12,804 nucleotides of DNA from Alphaproteobacteria bacterium (GCA_017964705.1 JAGCRL010000257.1:1-12804); one strand, 5' to 3'; counted from the first letter of the stretch, positions 1 through 6,539 are shown. Notes: generated by a model not told the origin, from the letters alone. A program made the numbers and translations.

Positions 1-189
1 ATTCATACGATGAACAAATCCCCAAGAAGGAACGAGTGCCAATGATAAAGCTAATACGGCAACCCAGAAAATTATGTAAAGTATTCCTCCCATGGCGTAA
101 CTTATTTCGCTATTAAACCAAGCGAAAATAAAGGCTAAAATTTGGTACATTCCCCCCATGAGCAACAACTCTGTTCGGCATATTTTCAT
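1..189 (-). CDS. Small membrane protein, N-terminal part only (runs off the window)
   Basis: Reading the minus strand from an ATG at 189 gives 63 residues (MKICRTELLLMGG...) without a stop before the window edge. AGGAG stands 8 nt upstream of this ATG. A second ATG 8 nt earlier hits a stop after two codons, so it is not the start. Two hydrophobic stretches, about residues 9-25 (MYQILAFIFAWF core) and 36-55, suggest two membrane helices. The gene lies 90 nt beyond the end of the transglutaminase-like gene on the same strand. A possible promoter of its own (TTGAAA, 16 nt, TATTTT; 229-256 on the minus strand) lies between them. I do not recognise the family. The start is fairly secure; function is unknown. 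Confidence 0.6.
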   Translation of the reverse strand, partial: MKICRTELLLMGGMYQILAFIFAWFNSEISYAMGGILYIIFWVAVLALSLALVPSWGFVHRMN

Positions 190-279
190 TTTTTCATCTC
201 CTATTTGTGTTTTGCGATAAACAATTTGAAAATAGGCACTAAAACAGGGCTTTCAACCTCAACTTTGGGTGATGAGTTT

Positions 280-1134
280 TTATGGTTTGCTCATAAATGA
301 AAGAGGTTTATAGATTGTTTGTATGGTATAAAATTTACGAATAGATGCATATTTTTCATAATCAAATCCATCAGGGGCTATGATTATATTATGTTCTTGC
401 GGTTGTTCTTTTCCGGTTTGATTGTCCATAAATGTAAAGAAAAAGCAATTTTTAGCATAATATGCTTTTAATGTATTAAGGTCTCTGGGCTTATTGTTAT
501 AGGCTGTGGTAGGGGAAAAAGATATCGGTTTTTGCGCTCCTAATGCGGTTCTGATTTCTGCTAAGTTCAATAATGTATTTTGTTCATCTAGTACATAAGT
601 ATTTGATGTCGGGTCAAACATTACCCATTTTTGTTCTTCTTCAAGCCAAGCTTCTACCACAATATGATTTTCTTGTTCATATGGTGTTAGGGGATACATA
701 CCTACAAGACGTGCTTTGATGCCTTGACTTTGCATAAATGTTCTTAATACTTTGGCAAGCCAAAGACAATTTACGCTTTTTTCTCTGTTACTATCCCAAG
801 CATATTCTAAAACAGCCAAGATACCATCTTTTATATGGTTATCATAATATCCATTGTGTAGCATATGTTTGGTTTGGTAATTCATTAAACTTAGGCATTT
901 GGTAAAAGTAGATGTATTATCTATAATGTCTTTTAAATGGTAGAGTTCTGCAATCTTTGTTAATTGTTCAGGTTTGGCATATTGGATTTGAACTTCTTTG
1001 TCATCGCGACTATAATTGTTTAGCATGCATAATGAGCCGCAAAAGTGTATGTAGTGATTTAAAATTGCTTGTTTTTCGGTAGAGTGGTTTTGCGGTTTGT
1101 GTTTAAAAATAAAATGATTATTAGATTTTTCCAT
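280..1134 (-). CDS. Transglutaminase-like (papain-fold) protein
   Basis: 284 residues, with no signal peptide or membrane segment, so probably cytoplasmic. The central part carries the transglutaminase-like core. The Cys sits in VNCLWLAKVLRTF (C123), the His in ENHIVVEAWL (H157) and the Asp in WVMFDPTSN (D174). That order, the spacing, and the W before the FDPT motif are typical of this superfamily. Members act as cysteine proteases, peptide amidases or cross-linking enzymes, and the sequence does not say which. Residues 1-100 and 180-284 match nothing I recognise. The ATG at 1134 has AAAGGA 7 nt upstream, overlapping the stop of ymdB. The gap between the two genes is 11 nt, so they are very probably co-transcribed. 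The superfamily call is good; substrate and role are unknown. Confidence 0.72.
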   Translation of the reverse strand: MEKSNNHFIFKHKPQNHSTEKQAILNHYIHFCGSLCMLNNYSRDDKEVQIQYAKPEQLTKIAELYHLKDIIDNTSTFTKCLSLMNYQTKHMLHNGYYDNHIKDGILAVLEYAWDSNREKSVNCLWLAKVLRTFMQSQGIKARLVGMYPLTPYEQENHIVVEAWLEEEQKWVMFDPTSNTYVLDEQNTLLNLAEIRTALGAQKPISFSPTTAYNNKPRDLNTLKAYYAKNCFFFTFMDNQTGKEQPQEHNIIIAPDGFDYEKYASIRKFYTIQTIYKPLSFMSKP

Positions 1135-1145
1135 GTATTAGTCCT

Positions 1146-1943
1146 TTAGGTATTTGTAAAAGTTTCTTTAATTTGGGTGATGTTTTTGCAAAGTCCTTCT
1201 TTGGTTGTTTCAATTAATATTCCGAAAATTGTTTGTTCTTTTACGTTGGAAGGAATCAGCCGATTTTGTTGAGTTAATTTTTCTGTTAATCTTTCTATCG
1301 GTGTGTCCGGTTCAAATCCTAATACGGATTCAAAATCTCCACACATTCCCACATCGGTAATGTAGCCTGTCTTTTGAGGTAATATGCGTGCATCTGCGGT
1401 TGGCACATGCGTATGAGTGCCGGCTACTAAACTAACCTTTCCATCTAAATAATATCCTAGAGCTAATTTTTCTGAAGTTGCTTCTGCGTGAATGTCTATT
1501 AAAATTGCATCAACATTTTTACCCAGAGTGTAGAGCTTTAGTAATTTATCTAATGGTTCTGTGATACTGTTTATCGGGGGCATAAATAATCTGCCTAAGA
1601 CTTGGGCAATTAATAGTTTTTTGCCGTTTATATCTAAAATTTGAAAGCCTTTTCCGGGAAGAGTTTCCGGATAATTTAGCGGACGAATGATTTTGGGGCT
1701 ATTATCTAAAAAAGGGTAGATTTCTTTTTGCTGCCAAATGTGATTTCCGGTGATTATTCCATCAACACCGCTATTTAACAGCTCTTCTGCAATATTAGGA
1801 GTTAGACCGAAACCATGTGCGGCATTTTCAGCGTTAACAATAACGGCATCAGCCTGATATTTTTTTCGAATATCTTTTATATGATTAATGATTACATTTC
1901 TTCCGGAGCGTCCGACAAGATCTCCACAATATAAAATTTTCAC
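1146..1943 (-). CDS. ymdB: YmdB-type metallophosphoesterase (TIGR00282 family)
   Basis: 265 residues with the metal-binding motifs of the YmdB family in order: GDLVG (D8), NAEN (E39, N40), GNHIW (N67, H68), DIHAEATSEK (H152) and GTHTHVPTAD (H177, H179), then ITDVGMCG. These are the dinuclear-metal ligands of a calcineurin-like phosphodiesterase, and all appear intact. Family members from Bacillus and Deinococcus hydrolyse 2',3'-cyclic nucleotides; the physiological substrate here is not known. The start is GTG at 1943, with AAAGGA 9 nt upstream. The 6S-like RNA ends only about 25 nt before the start, so ymdB probably relies on transcription through that RNA. In many proteobacteria the gene following ZapA and 6S is the 5-formyl-THF cyclo-ligase; it is absent here and ymdB takes its place. 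Confidence 0.9.
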   Translation of the reverse strand: MKILYCGDLVGRSGRNVIINHIKDIRKKYQADAVIVNAENAAHGFGLTPNIAEELLNSGVDGIITGNHIWQQKEIYPFLDNSPKIIRPLNYPETLPGKGFQILDINGKKLLIAQVLGRLFMPPINSITEPLDKLLKLYTLGKNVDAILIDIHAEATSEKLALGYYLDGKVSLVAGTHTHVPTADARILPQKTGYITDVGMCGDFESVLGFEPDTPIERLTEKLTQQNRLIPSNVKEQTIFGILIETTKEGLCKNITQIKETFTNT

Positions 1944-1968
1944 TGTGTGTATTCCTTTAGTTTTGAGG

Positions 1969-2121
1969 CGGACCGCCCGAACCGTGTTTTTATCATTCTA
2001 TCCGATACCCGCAAGATAAGGTGGGCACCATATAACAGGACCACGATCCTGACAGTGACAGTTCCCTAGTAAGTAGTGTTGGCCCGGAAGACATGCGGTT
2101 AAACACGCGAGCGGCAGTCCG
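1969..2121 (-). ncRNA. ssrS: 6S RNA-like regulatory RNA (ssrS)
   Basis: This stretch has no ORF but is clearly richer in G+C than its flanks. It is closed by a long imperfect stem between 2104-2121 and 1969-1986 (CGGAC/GTCCG at the base, then GCC/GGC and CGTG/CACG), with short helices and a large irregular middle. That is the 6S layout: closing stem, central bubble, terminal hairpin. The position directly downstream of zapA on the same strand is the classical ssrS neighbourhood. 6S RNA binds sigma70-RNA polymerase by mimicking an open promoter. A -10-like TTATAT (2133-2128, minus) sits just upstream of the closing stem. No terminator is visible between the RNA and ymdB, so the 3' end is probably made by processing. 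The ends are estimated from the stem. Confidence 0.82.
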
Positions 2122-2139
2122 ATTACTATATAATGCATC

Positions 2140-3159
2140 TTAAACGGATTTTAACTTTAAAGCAACAGATTTTATCAGTTCGTTTAATGAATTAATATTT
2201 TGTGCCAATTCTTCATCTAAACTGTTTAGTTGATTGAATAATTCTGCATTATCCGGTTCTTGAGCAGGTTGAGCAGACAAGTTTGAAATCATTTCCTGCA
2301 GTTGAGCAATTTTTTGCGCATCGGCAGTTTTATCAAGCTCTAATTCAGCAATGCGTTGTTCTGCAACTTGAGTTAAATTTGCTTGGTTGAAAAGTTTTTG
2401 CCTGGTTTCATCAATAGAAGTTTCCAATTCAGATATTTTTTGTTTTGAAATTTTGTTTTGGGCTTCTAAATCAGTAATTTGTTGTTGTGCAATTGCTGCA
2501 GTATTTTCTGTTTCAGATATTTTTTGGATGTTTTCGCTTTTATCTGTTTCAAGAACAATTATTTTTTGTTCAGCGGTTTTTAAGGCATCTTCAAGTGCAG
2601 ATGCTTTTTTCTCAGCTACGGCTTTGTCTGCTTCAAGCTGAGTGATTTGTTGTTTAGCAGTGTTTACGGAAGCTTCCAAATCTGTAATTTGTTGCAAAGC
2701 CTCAAGCGTAGTGTTTTCTGCTTCGGATATTTTTTGATTTTTTTCATTTTTTTCTGTTTCAAGCGCAATGATTTTTTGTTCGGCAGTTTTAAGGGTTTCT
2801 TCAAAAGTATCAGCCTTTCTTTCTGCCATAGCTTTGTCTGCTTCAAGTCGGTTGATTTGATGTTTAATTTGCTCTAATTCGGCATTTTTTTGTTCTATTG
2901 TGGCAGCAATCTCAGATGTTCTTTCGGCCACTTTCTGATCTATCATGGTGGCATCTTTTTTAGCCTCACTTAGCTCATCTGCCACCAAAAGACCGGTCAT
3001 TGCCAAAAGCAAATTTTCATTTACAGGTCCTAGTGCCTGGGTCAGAGAACGTGCTTTTTCATCAAGCATACGTCCGAGTTTCATAATTTGAATTTCCCCG
3101 CCATCTTCACAAGAAATAGGGTATTCACGATAATTTATGGTAATAATTACTTGAGACAT
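2140..3159 (-). CDS. zapA: Cell division protein ZapA with a long repetitive coiled-coil extension
   Basis: 339 residues, about three times the usual ZapA length (roughly 100-130). Residues 1-70 are a normal ZapA head: VIITINYREYPISCEDG, a leucine-rich helix, then ENLLLAMTGLLVADELSEAKK. The remainder is almost all heptad coiled coil, rich in Glu, Lys, Gln and Ala. It contains two tandem copies of a 70-residue unit (residues 105-174 and 175-244, each starting LEADKA) and a shorter related piece near 266-287. ZapA binds and bundles FtsZ at the Z-ring. The long rod could reach a distant partner, but that is inference. ATG at 3159 overlaps the stop of the upstream coiled-coil gene, and the 6S-like RNA follows directly. 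Confidence 0.88.
   Translation of the reverse strand: MSQVIITINYREYPISCEDGGEIQIMKLGRMLDEKARSLTQALGPVNENLLLAMTGLLVADELSEAKKDATMIDQKVAERTSEIAATIEQKNAELEQIKHQINRLEADKAMAERKADTFEETLKTAEQKIIALETEKNEKNQKISEAENTTLEALQQITDLEASVNTAKQQITQLEADKAVAEKKASALEDALKTAEQKIIVLETDKSENIQKISETENTAAIAQQQITDLEAQNKISKQKISELETSIDETRQKLFNQANLTQVAEQRIAELELDKTADAQKIAQLQEMISNLSAQPAQEPDNAELFNQLNSLDEELAQNINSLNELIKSVALKLKSV
2428..2847 (-). repeat. Two tandem 210-bp coding repeats inside zapA
   Basis: Copy 1 is 2638-2847 and copy 2 is 2428-2637. Each encodes 70 residues beginning LEADKA and containing KTAEQKIIxLET and QQITDLEA. Seventy residues equal exactly ten heptads, so duplication keeps the coiled-coil register. Much DNA identity remains between the copies, which points to a fairly recent duplication. 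Confidence 0.85.
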
Positions 3160-3368
3160 TATTTCAACGCTCCGTTAAGATTTTCGATAATATCATCAAT
3201 GCGTGTTGCTTTTTCATATAAGGCATTTTTAAGAGTGAAAACGGTTGTTTTTAAGGTATCTTTATTTGCCAGTTCCATATCTGTTGCGTTATTCAGTTCA
3301 GCGGCAGATTTGTTTAAATTTTCTAAGGCTAAAGCTGTTTTTGAAAAATATTTTGAAATTTCTTCCAT
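3159..3368 (-). CDS. Small coiled-coil protein upstream of zapA (ZapB-like / DUF4164-like)
   Basis: 69 residues, entirely helical in character, with heptad-spaced Leu, Ile and Val (for example LALENLNKSAAELNN and VFTLKNALYEKA). GGAAG lies 6 nt before the ATG at 3368. The stop overlaps the zapA start (TAATG), so translation is likely coupled and the two proteins are probably made together. In alphaproteobacteria a small coiled-coil protein of this size commonly precedes zapA. A Z-ring-associated role like that of ZapB is inferred from size, fold and position; the sequence has no diagnostic motif. Confidence 0.65.
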   Translation of the reverse strand: MEEISKYFSKTALALENLNKSAAELNNATDMELANKDTLKTTVFTLKNALYEKATRIDDIIENLNGALK

Positions 3369-3404
3369 TTTAAACTTCCGTTTCTAAAAACAATATGTTA
3401 TATT

Positions 3405-3430
3405 TCTCTATATTAAGGATTAAATAGAGA
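3405..3430. promoter_or_regulatory. Near-palindrome in the divergent promoter region of the zapA operon and the ThiE-like gene
   Basis: TCTCTAT (3405-3411) mirrors ATAGAGA (3424-3430), and TTAA (3413-3416) mirrors TTAA (3420-3423) inside it, around a short GGA core with one unpaired A. It lies in the 84-nt gap between two divergent genes, 22 nt before the ATG at 3453. It could be an operator acting on both directions, or a hairpin in the leader. No matching regulator is visible in the window. Confidence 0.35.
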
Positions 3431-3452
3431 TTTACAAGAGGCAAAATAACTT

Positions 3453-3947
3453 ATGCAAAAGATTATTCGCATTGATGATGCTAACCCTCAATATTTAACG
3501 GCTTTAAAGGCTGACTGCTATGTGCTTTATTGTGCCCTGAATGATGATTTTTGTCGTGATTTTATTGAACAGGGTATAAAGAAAGATAAAATTGTTTTGT
3601 TTTATGGAGAAGATGCGGTTGAGAGATGTGTGTCTCTTAAGGCAGATGGGGTGATTGTTGATTTGGGAGCAGATAATCTGGAAGAAAAAGTGCAACTTCT
3701 GCGGCAAACTCTTGGTCAGGGTAAATATATCGGTTTGGTTACGCGCAATCGCAAACATGAAAGTATGCTTGTTTCTGAAGCAGAGCCGGATTTTGTGGTA
3801 TTTAAGGTTTGGAAAGACGGGTTTGATAAAGTTAAAGAGTTGACAGATTGGTATAATGAGTTTTTTTTAATTCAATCTGCAGCATGGATAATAGATGATG
3901 ATATTGCCGTTGGTGAACTTAATACAGATTTTGTTATTCAAGCATAG
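3453..3947 (+). CDS. ThiE-like (thiamine phosphate synthase fold) protein, probably degenerate
   Basis: 164 residues, shorter than ThiE (about 200-220). The stretch KADGVIVDLGADNLEEKVQL (63-82) followed by KYIGLVTRNRKHESMLVSEA (91-110) and EPDFVVFKVW (111-120) follows the ThiE pattern ADGVHLG..., IGxSxHxxxEAxxA, ADYVxxG. The catalytic and phosphate-binding residues that should be there (the HLGQxD, GxS and T-K signatures) are replaced. I infer a TIM-barrel relative without the original activity. Supporting context: ThiE-like genes sit near efp and an inositol-monophosphatase gene in several alphaproteobacteria, and both follow here. AAGAGG lies 11 nt before the start. The gene ends at a strong hairpin shared with the convergent gene. 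Without a structural search this remains tentative. Confidence 0.45.
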   Translation: MQKIIRIDDANPQYLTALKADCYVLYCALNDDFCRDFIEQGIKKDKIVLFYGEDAVERCVSLKADGVIVDLGADNLEEKVQLLRQTLGQGKYIGLVTRNRKHESMLVSEAEPDFVVFKVWKDGFDKVKELTDWYNEFFLIQSAAWIIDDDIAVGELNTDFVIQA

Positions 3948-3964
3948 GATTTTTATAAAAAACA

Positions 3965-3994
3965 AAAACACGCTCTATTGCTAGGGCGTGTTTT
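3965..3994. terminator. Bidirectional rho-independent terminator
   Basis: A 12-bp stem (3965-3976 with 3983-3994, one G-U pair) encloses a 6-nt loop. It has A-rich sequence on the left and T-rich sequence on the right, so it can stop both the ThiE-like gene and the convergent gene ending at 4005. Confidence 0.85.
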
Positions 3995-4004
3995 GTTTGG
4001 TAGT

Positions 4005-4613
4005 TCAGAGCCATCCTTTGGCGGCTGCTACTCTCTTGGCTTGATAATGAAGCCTTCCGGTTTTTTTGTAATATTTCCGGATGGCATCTTCTGCATTTGG
4101 CATGTTCAACAAGAATACCTGGAGCTTCCAGATAAGTTCTATCCTGTTGTCACCGTTGATGTAGGAGGTTAGAACTTGCTGCAGGTGCTCGTTTGACAAT
4201 CTACGCAACATCTCTTGTTGAGACTTTTCATCCATCCATAATCCCATTTTAGCATAGGCCTTGAGGATGGAGGTTAACCCTTTTCGCATCTGAAAGAGGG
4301 AATTTAAGGCCTCTTGAGAGAAACCCATGGACCAAGGATTTATGTATTCCTGGTAGTTATCCACGTTTTTGATGATGGCCTTGATGAGGCGGCCTTTCGT
4401 CTTCATTGCCTCTTGGGGCAGATCTGCGATATATTCTACCACCTCATCCGGCATGGATGTCAAATGTGGGAGAAGCTCTAGCAAACAATTCGGGTCATTG
4501 TCTACCAGATTGTTTAAGGCTTCGACGTATTCCATTCTTGCCTCATACTCTTGTTGTTCTGTCCTCTTCTGCAGCTCTTGAAGATACTGCAGCACTTCTT
4601 CTTTTTTTTCCAT
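4005..4613 (-). CDS. Unrecognised all-helical protein (202 aa)
   Basis: The chosen start is the ATG at 4613, giving MEKKEEVLQYLQELQK. A TTG three codons upstream is possible but less likely. Neither has a Shine-Dalgarno; the leader is AT-rich. The protein is soluble and helical: a charged coiled-coil N-terminus (1-30), a central region, and a basic C-terminus (KYYKKTGRLHYQAKR..GW). Clusters of Leu and acidic residues (LLELLPHLTSMPDEVVEYI) could form an alpha-solenoid. No family is recognised. It is somewhat richer in G+C than efp and zapA. It has a clear promoter (4664-4692) nearly identical to those of two other minus-strand orphans. It lies inside an otherwise conserved neighbourhood, so it may be a later insertion; that is inference. 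Confidence 0.7.
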   Translation of the reverse strand: MEKKEEVLQYLQELQKRTEQQEYEARMEYVEALNNLVDNDPNCLLELLPHLTSMPDEVVEYIADLPQEAMKTKGRLIKAIIKNVDNYQEYINPWSMGFSQEALNSLFQMRKGLTSILKAYAKMGLWMDEKSQQEMLRRLSNEHLQQVLTSYINGDNRIELIWKLQVFLLNMPNAEDAIRKYYKKTGRLHYQAKRVAAAKGWL

Positions 4614-4663
4614 ATCAATCAATAAATTAAATAATAAGATAAAAATAATTTTTTGATGGAAAC

Positions 4664-4692
4664 ACTATATCATGTTTTTGAGGTATGTGCAA
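4664..4692 (-). promoter_or_regulatory. Sigma70 promoter of the 4005-4613 gene
   Basis: On the minus strand: TTGCAC (4692-4687), a 17-nt spacer, TATAGT (4669-4664), with TGA just before the -10 (extended -10). The expected start of transcription is near 4657, leaving a leader of about 44 nt. The spacer end AAAACATGA closely resembles the other two orphan promoters at 7262-7290 and 9321-9349. Confidence 0.7.
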
Positions 4693-4722
4693 CAACTTTT
4701 TTGTCTAATTTTGCGATTTTTG

Positions 4723-4750
4723 TTGCAAAATAAAATTTTTTAGGTATTTT
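4723..4750 (+). promoter_or_regulatory. Candidate efp promoter
   Basis: TTGCAA (4723-4728), 16-nt spacer, TATTTT (4745-4750), about 60 nt before the efp ATG. The -10 is weak, but the -35 TTGCAA recurs upstream of rpmE and of the ASCH-domain gene. Confidence 0.45.
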
Positions 4751-4811
4751 AACCGCAGTTGAGGCTCTTAAGGGGCTGTTTGATTAACATTGTAAATATG
4801 GAGAACGAAAA

Positions 4812-5375
4812 ATGAAACAATTAGCCGGATCAATCAGAATCGGATGGGTTATCGAATACAAAGGTAAACCTTGGACAATCACAAAATCTCAACATATTAA
4901 ACCGGGTAAAGGCGGTGCTTTTATGCAGGTTGAAATGAAATCTGTTGAAGAGGGAACAAAAACTAATGAACGTTTCCGCACAGAAGATACTGTTGAAAAA
5001 ATGATGGTAGAAGATAAAGACTGCCAATTTTTGTTTGAAGATGGAACCGGTTTGAATTTTATGGAAAATGAAACTTTTGAACAGTTCTCCATGCCTGCCG
5101 ATATTTTAGGCGACTCGCGTCCGTTCTTAACAGAAGGTATGGTTGTACGTATCTCTCATATCAATGACAGACCTATTTCGGTACAATTGCCACAACAAGT
5201 TGTTTGCACAGTTGTAGAAACAGAACCGGTTATTAAAGGACAAACAGTTACTTCTTCTTATAAACCAGCCGTTCTTGATAATGGTATGCGCATCGGTGTG
5301 CCACCGTTTATCGCTACAGGTGAAAAAATTGTGGTTGGAACAGAAGAAGCGAATTATGTTGAAAGAGCAAAATAA
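4812..5375 (+). CDS. efp: Translation elongation factor P
   Basis: 187 residues, the normal EF-P length, with all three beta-barrel domains. The N-terminal KOW-like domain carries the loop HIKPGKGGAF, whose Lys33 corresponds to the modified lysine (K34 in E. coli) that reaches the peptidyl-transferase centre. Further family landmarks are FRTEDTVEKMM, the central FLFEDGTGLNFME and the C-terminal IGVPPFIATGEKIVV. EF-P relieves ribosome stalling at polyproline. The lysine context suits EpmA-type beta-lysylation, but no epm gene is present here. GGAG lies 9 nt before the ATG at 4812. The stop TAA overlaps the next ATG (TAATG), indicating coupled translation with the IMPase-like gene. Confidence 0.97.
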   Translation: MKQLAGSIRIGWVIEYKGKPWTITKSQHIKPGKGGAFMQVEMKSVEEGTKTNERFRTEDTVEKMMVEDKDCQFLFEDGTGLNFMENETFEQFSMPADILGDSRPFLTEGMVVRISHINDRPISVQLPQQVVCTVVETEPVIKGQTVTSSYKPAVLDNGMRIGVPPFIATGEKIVVGTEEANYVERAK

Positions 5376-6175
5376 TGGCTTATATCTCTCCTATGCTCAC
5401 TAATATTGTTAATGCCGTTAAAAAGGCATCGGTCAATCTCGGCCGTGATTTTAGTGAAATTGAACGTTTGCAAAATTCTGTTAAAGGCAGTTTGGATTTT
5501 ACAAAAGTGGCATTTGATAAAATAGAAAAGGGCCTAAAAATTGAACTTTCTAAAACTGTGCCGCAAATACCGGTGGTTACAATTAATGAAAAAACACCTA
5601 AAGAAGGAATGTTTTTGAGTGTTTCTGGTATTGAAGGGTTAGCTAATTTTGCACACGGAAATCCAGAATTTGCTATTTCTTGCGCATTAATGAACGGCTC
5701 GGTTGTTTTATGTGGTGTTATTTACAATCCGGCACGTGATGAGTTGTTCTTTGCAGAAAAAGGCAAAGGTGCTTTTAAAGAAGGCTTTCGCAGTCATGAG
5801 CGTTTAAGAGTTGCCTCCAAGCAAGAGCTTGAAGGAGCTTTGGTTGCGGTTAAACCATCAATGAATGATGCAACTCTTTCAGCAAAGATTATTAACAATG
5901 CTGTTGCTCTTTGTCATGATGTGCGTGTAAGTGGTTGCGTCGCGCTTGATTTGGCTTATGTGGCAGCCGGCAAACTAGATGCCATAATCGCTCCGGAATC
6001 TTCTTTGGCCAGTATTGCAGCAGGTGTTTTGTTGGTTAAGGAAGCAGGCGGTATGGCTCTTGATATGGCGCAAAAAGATACCCGTACAGAAGATTTGCCG
6101 ACAGTGTTTAACTCCGGTAATTTAATGGCGGTAAGCTTTAATCTGAGCCAAAAAATCGCTAAGATTTTAAAATAG
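5375..6175 (+). CDS. Inositol monophosphatase-family protein with lost metal-binding motifs
   Basis: 266 residues, the usual length for the family. The fold signatures are clear: NFAHGNPEFAISCAL, GVIYNPARDELFFAEKGKGAF, RLRVAS, VRVSGCVALDLAYVAAGKLDAII and AAGVLLVKEAGG. The catalytic motifs are not. The DP(I/L)DGT site reads SGIEGL (84-89), so both metal-binding aspartates are gone. The WDxAAG site reads ASIAAG (212-217), losing the third aspartate. The usual GEE motif before it is not seen. It is therefore probably a pseudoenzyme, unable to hydrolyse inositol phosphates by the known mechanism. Its start overlaps the efp stop, and an IMPase-family gene next to efp is a known alphaproteobacterial arrangement. 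Whether it binds a phosphate ligand or a protein partner cannot be told. Confidence 0.85.
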   Translation: MAYISPMLTNIVNAVKKASVNLGRDFSEIERLQNSVKGSLDFTKVAFDKIEKGLKIELSKTVPQIPVVTINEKTPKEGMFLSVSGIEGLANFAHGNPEFAISCALMNGSVVLCGVIYNPARDELFFAEKGKGAFKEGFRSHERLRVASKQELEGALVAVKPSMNDATLSAKIINNAVALCHDVRVSGCVALDLAYVAAGKLDAIIAPESSLASIAAGVLLVKEAGGMALDMAQKDTRTEDLPTVFNSGNLMAVSFNLSQKIAKILK

Positions 6176-6198
6176 TTTAAAAATTTATAAAATTATAC

Positions 6199-6227
6199 TT
6201 GCAATCTAAAAAAGCAGAGTGTATAAG
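6199..6227 (+). promoter_or_regulatory. Sigma70 promoter of rpmE
   Basis: TTGCAA (6199-6204), 17-nt spacer, TATAAG (6222-6227), about 40 nt upstream of the rpmE ATG. The spacing is ideal and both boxes are close to consensus, so rpmE need not depend on the efp transcript. Confidence 0.6.
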
Positions 6228-6268
6228 TGACGTAAATTTTTTAATACAGTTTAGTTTTGGAGATAATA

Positions 6269-6490
6269 ATGAAAAAAGGTATTCATCCTGACTATCATAA
6301 AATTACATATGTAATGACAGATGGTACAGAAAAGGAAGTTTATTCTACTTGGGGTAAAGAGGGTGATAAAATGACTCTCGAAATTGATCCGAAGTCTCAT
6401 CCGGCTTGGACAGGTATTCACCGTATGGTAGATTCCGGCGGACAAGTTAGCAAATTTAATAATAAGTTTGCTAAATTCGGCCTTAAGTAA
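6269..6490 (+). CDS. rpmE: 50S ribosomal protein bL31
   Basis: 73 residues: [41 protein letters not shown] and the C-terminal [10 protein letters not shown] are signatures of bL31, which bridges the 30S and 50S subunits near the central protuberance. It has no cysteines, so it is the zinc-independent (C-minus) form common in alphaproteobacteria. The ATG at 6269 is chosen over the one at 6257 because TGGAGA sits 5 nt upstream of it and because family members start MKKGIHP. It has its own promoter and is followed by a strong 12-bp hairpin. Confidence 0.96.
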   Translation: MKKGIHPDYHKITYVMTDGTEKEVYSTWGKEGDKMTLEIDPKSHPAWTGIHRMVDSGGQVSKFNNKFAKFGLK

Positions 6491-6509
6491 AAAGAGTAAA
6501 ATTTTGATT

Positions 6510-6539
6510 TCTAGAGCGACCTTTGCGGGTCGCTCTAGA
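6510..6539 (+). terminator. Hairpin after rpmE, terminator-like and part of the structured repeat
   Basis: A perfect 12-bp stem, TCTAGAGCGACC with GGTCGCTCTAGA, encloses the loop TTTGCG. It begins 20 nt after the rpmE stop and is followed by only a short T tract. The right arm can instead pair with 6563-6577 downstream, so two mutually exclusive hairpins are possible. Confidence 0.65.

Noticed and set aside
1969..2121. tRNA or tmRNA
   Set aside because: No cloverleaf, no T-loop GTTCRA and no CCA end; a single long closing stem with an internal bubble and the position after zapA fit 6S RNA instead.
2387..2877. Two plus-strand reading frames (2387-2641, 2647-2877) rich in Phe, Ser and Cys
   Set aside because: They are antisense shadows of the zapA coiled-coil repeats, with no start signals.
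4369..4630. Plus-strand frames opposite the 4005-4613 gene
   Set aside because: No ribosome-binding site and Ser/Cys-rich low-quality protein; the minus-strand frame has a promoter, a terminator and a protein-like composition.
6257..6268. Upstream ATG as the rpmE start
   Set aside because: The ribosome-binding site TGGAGA lies after this ATG and before 6269, and bL31 proteins begin MKKGIHP.
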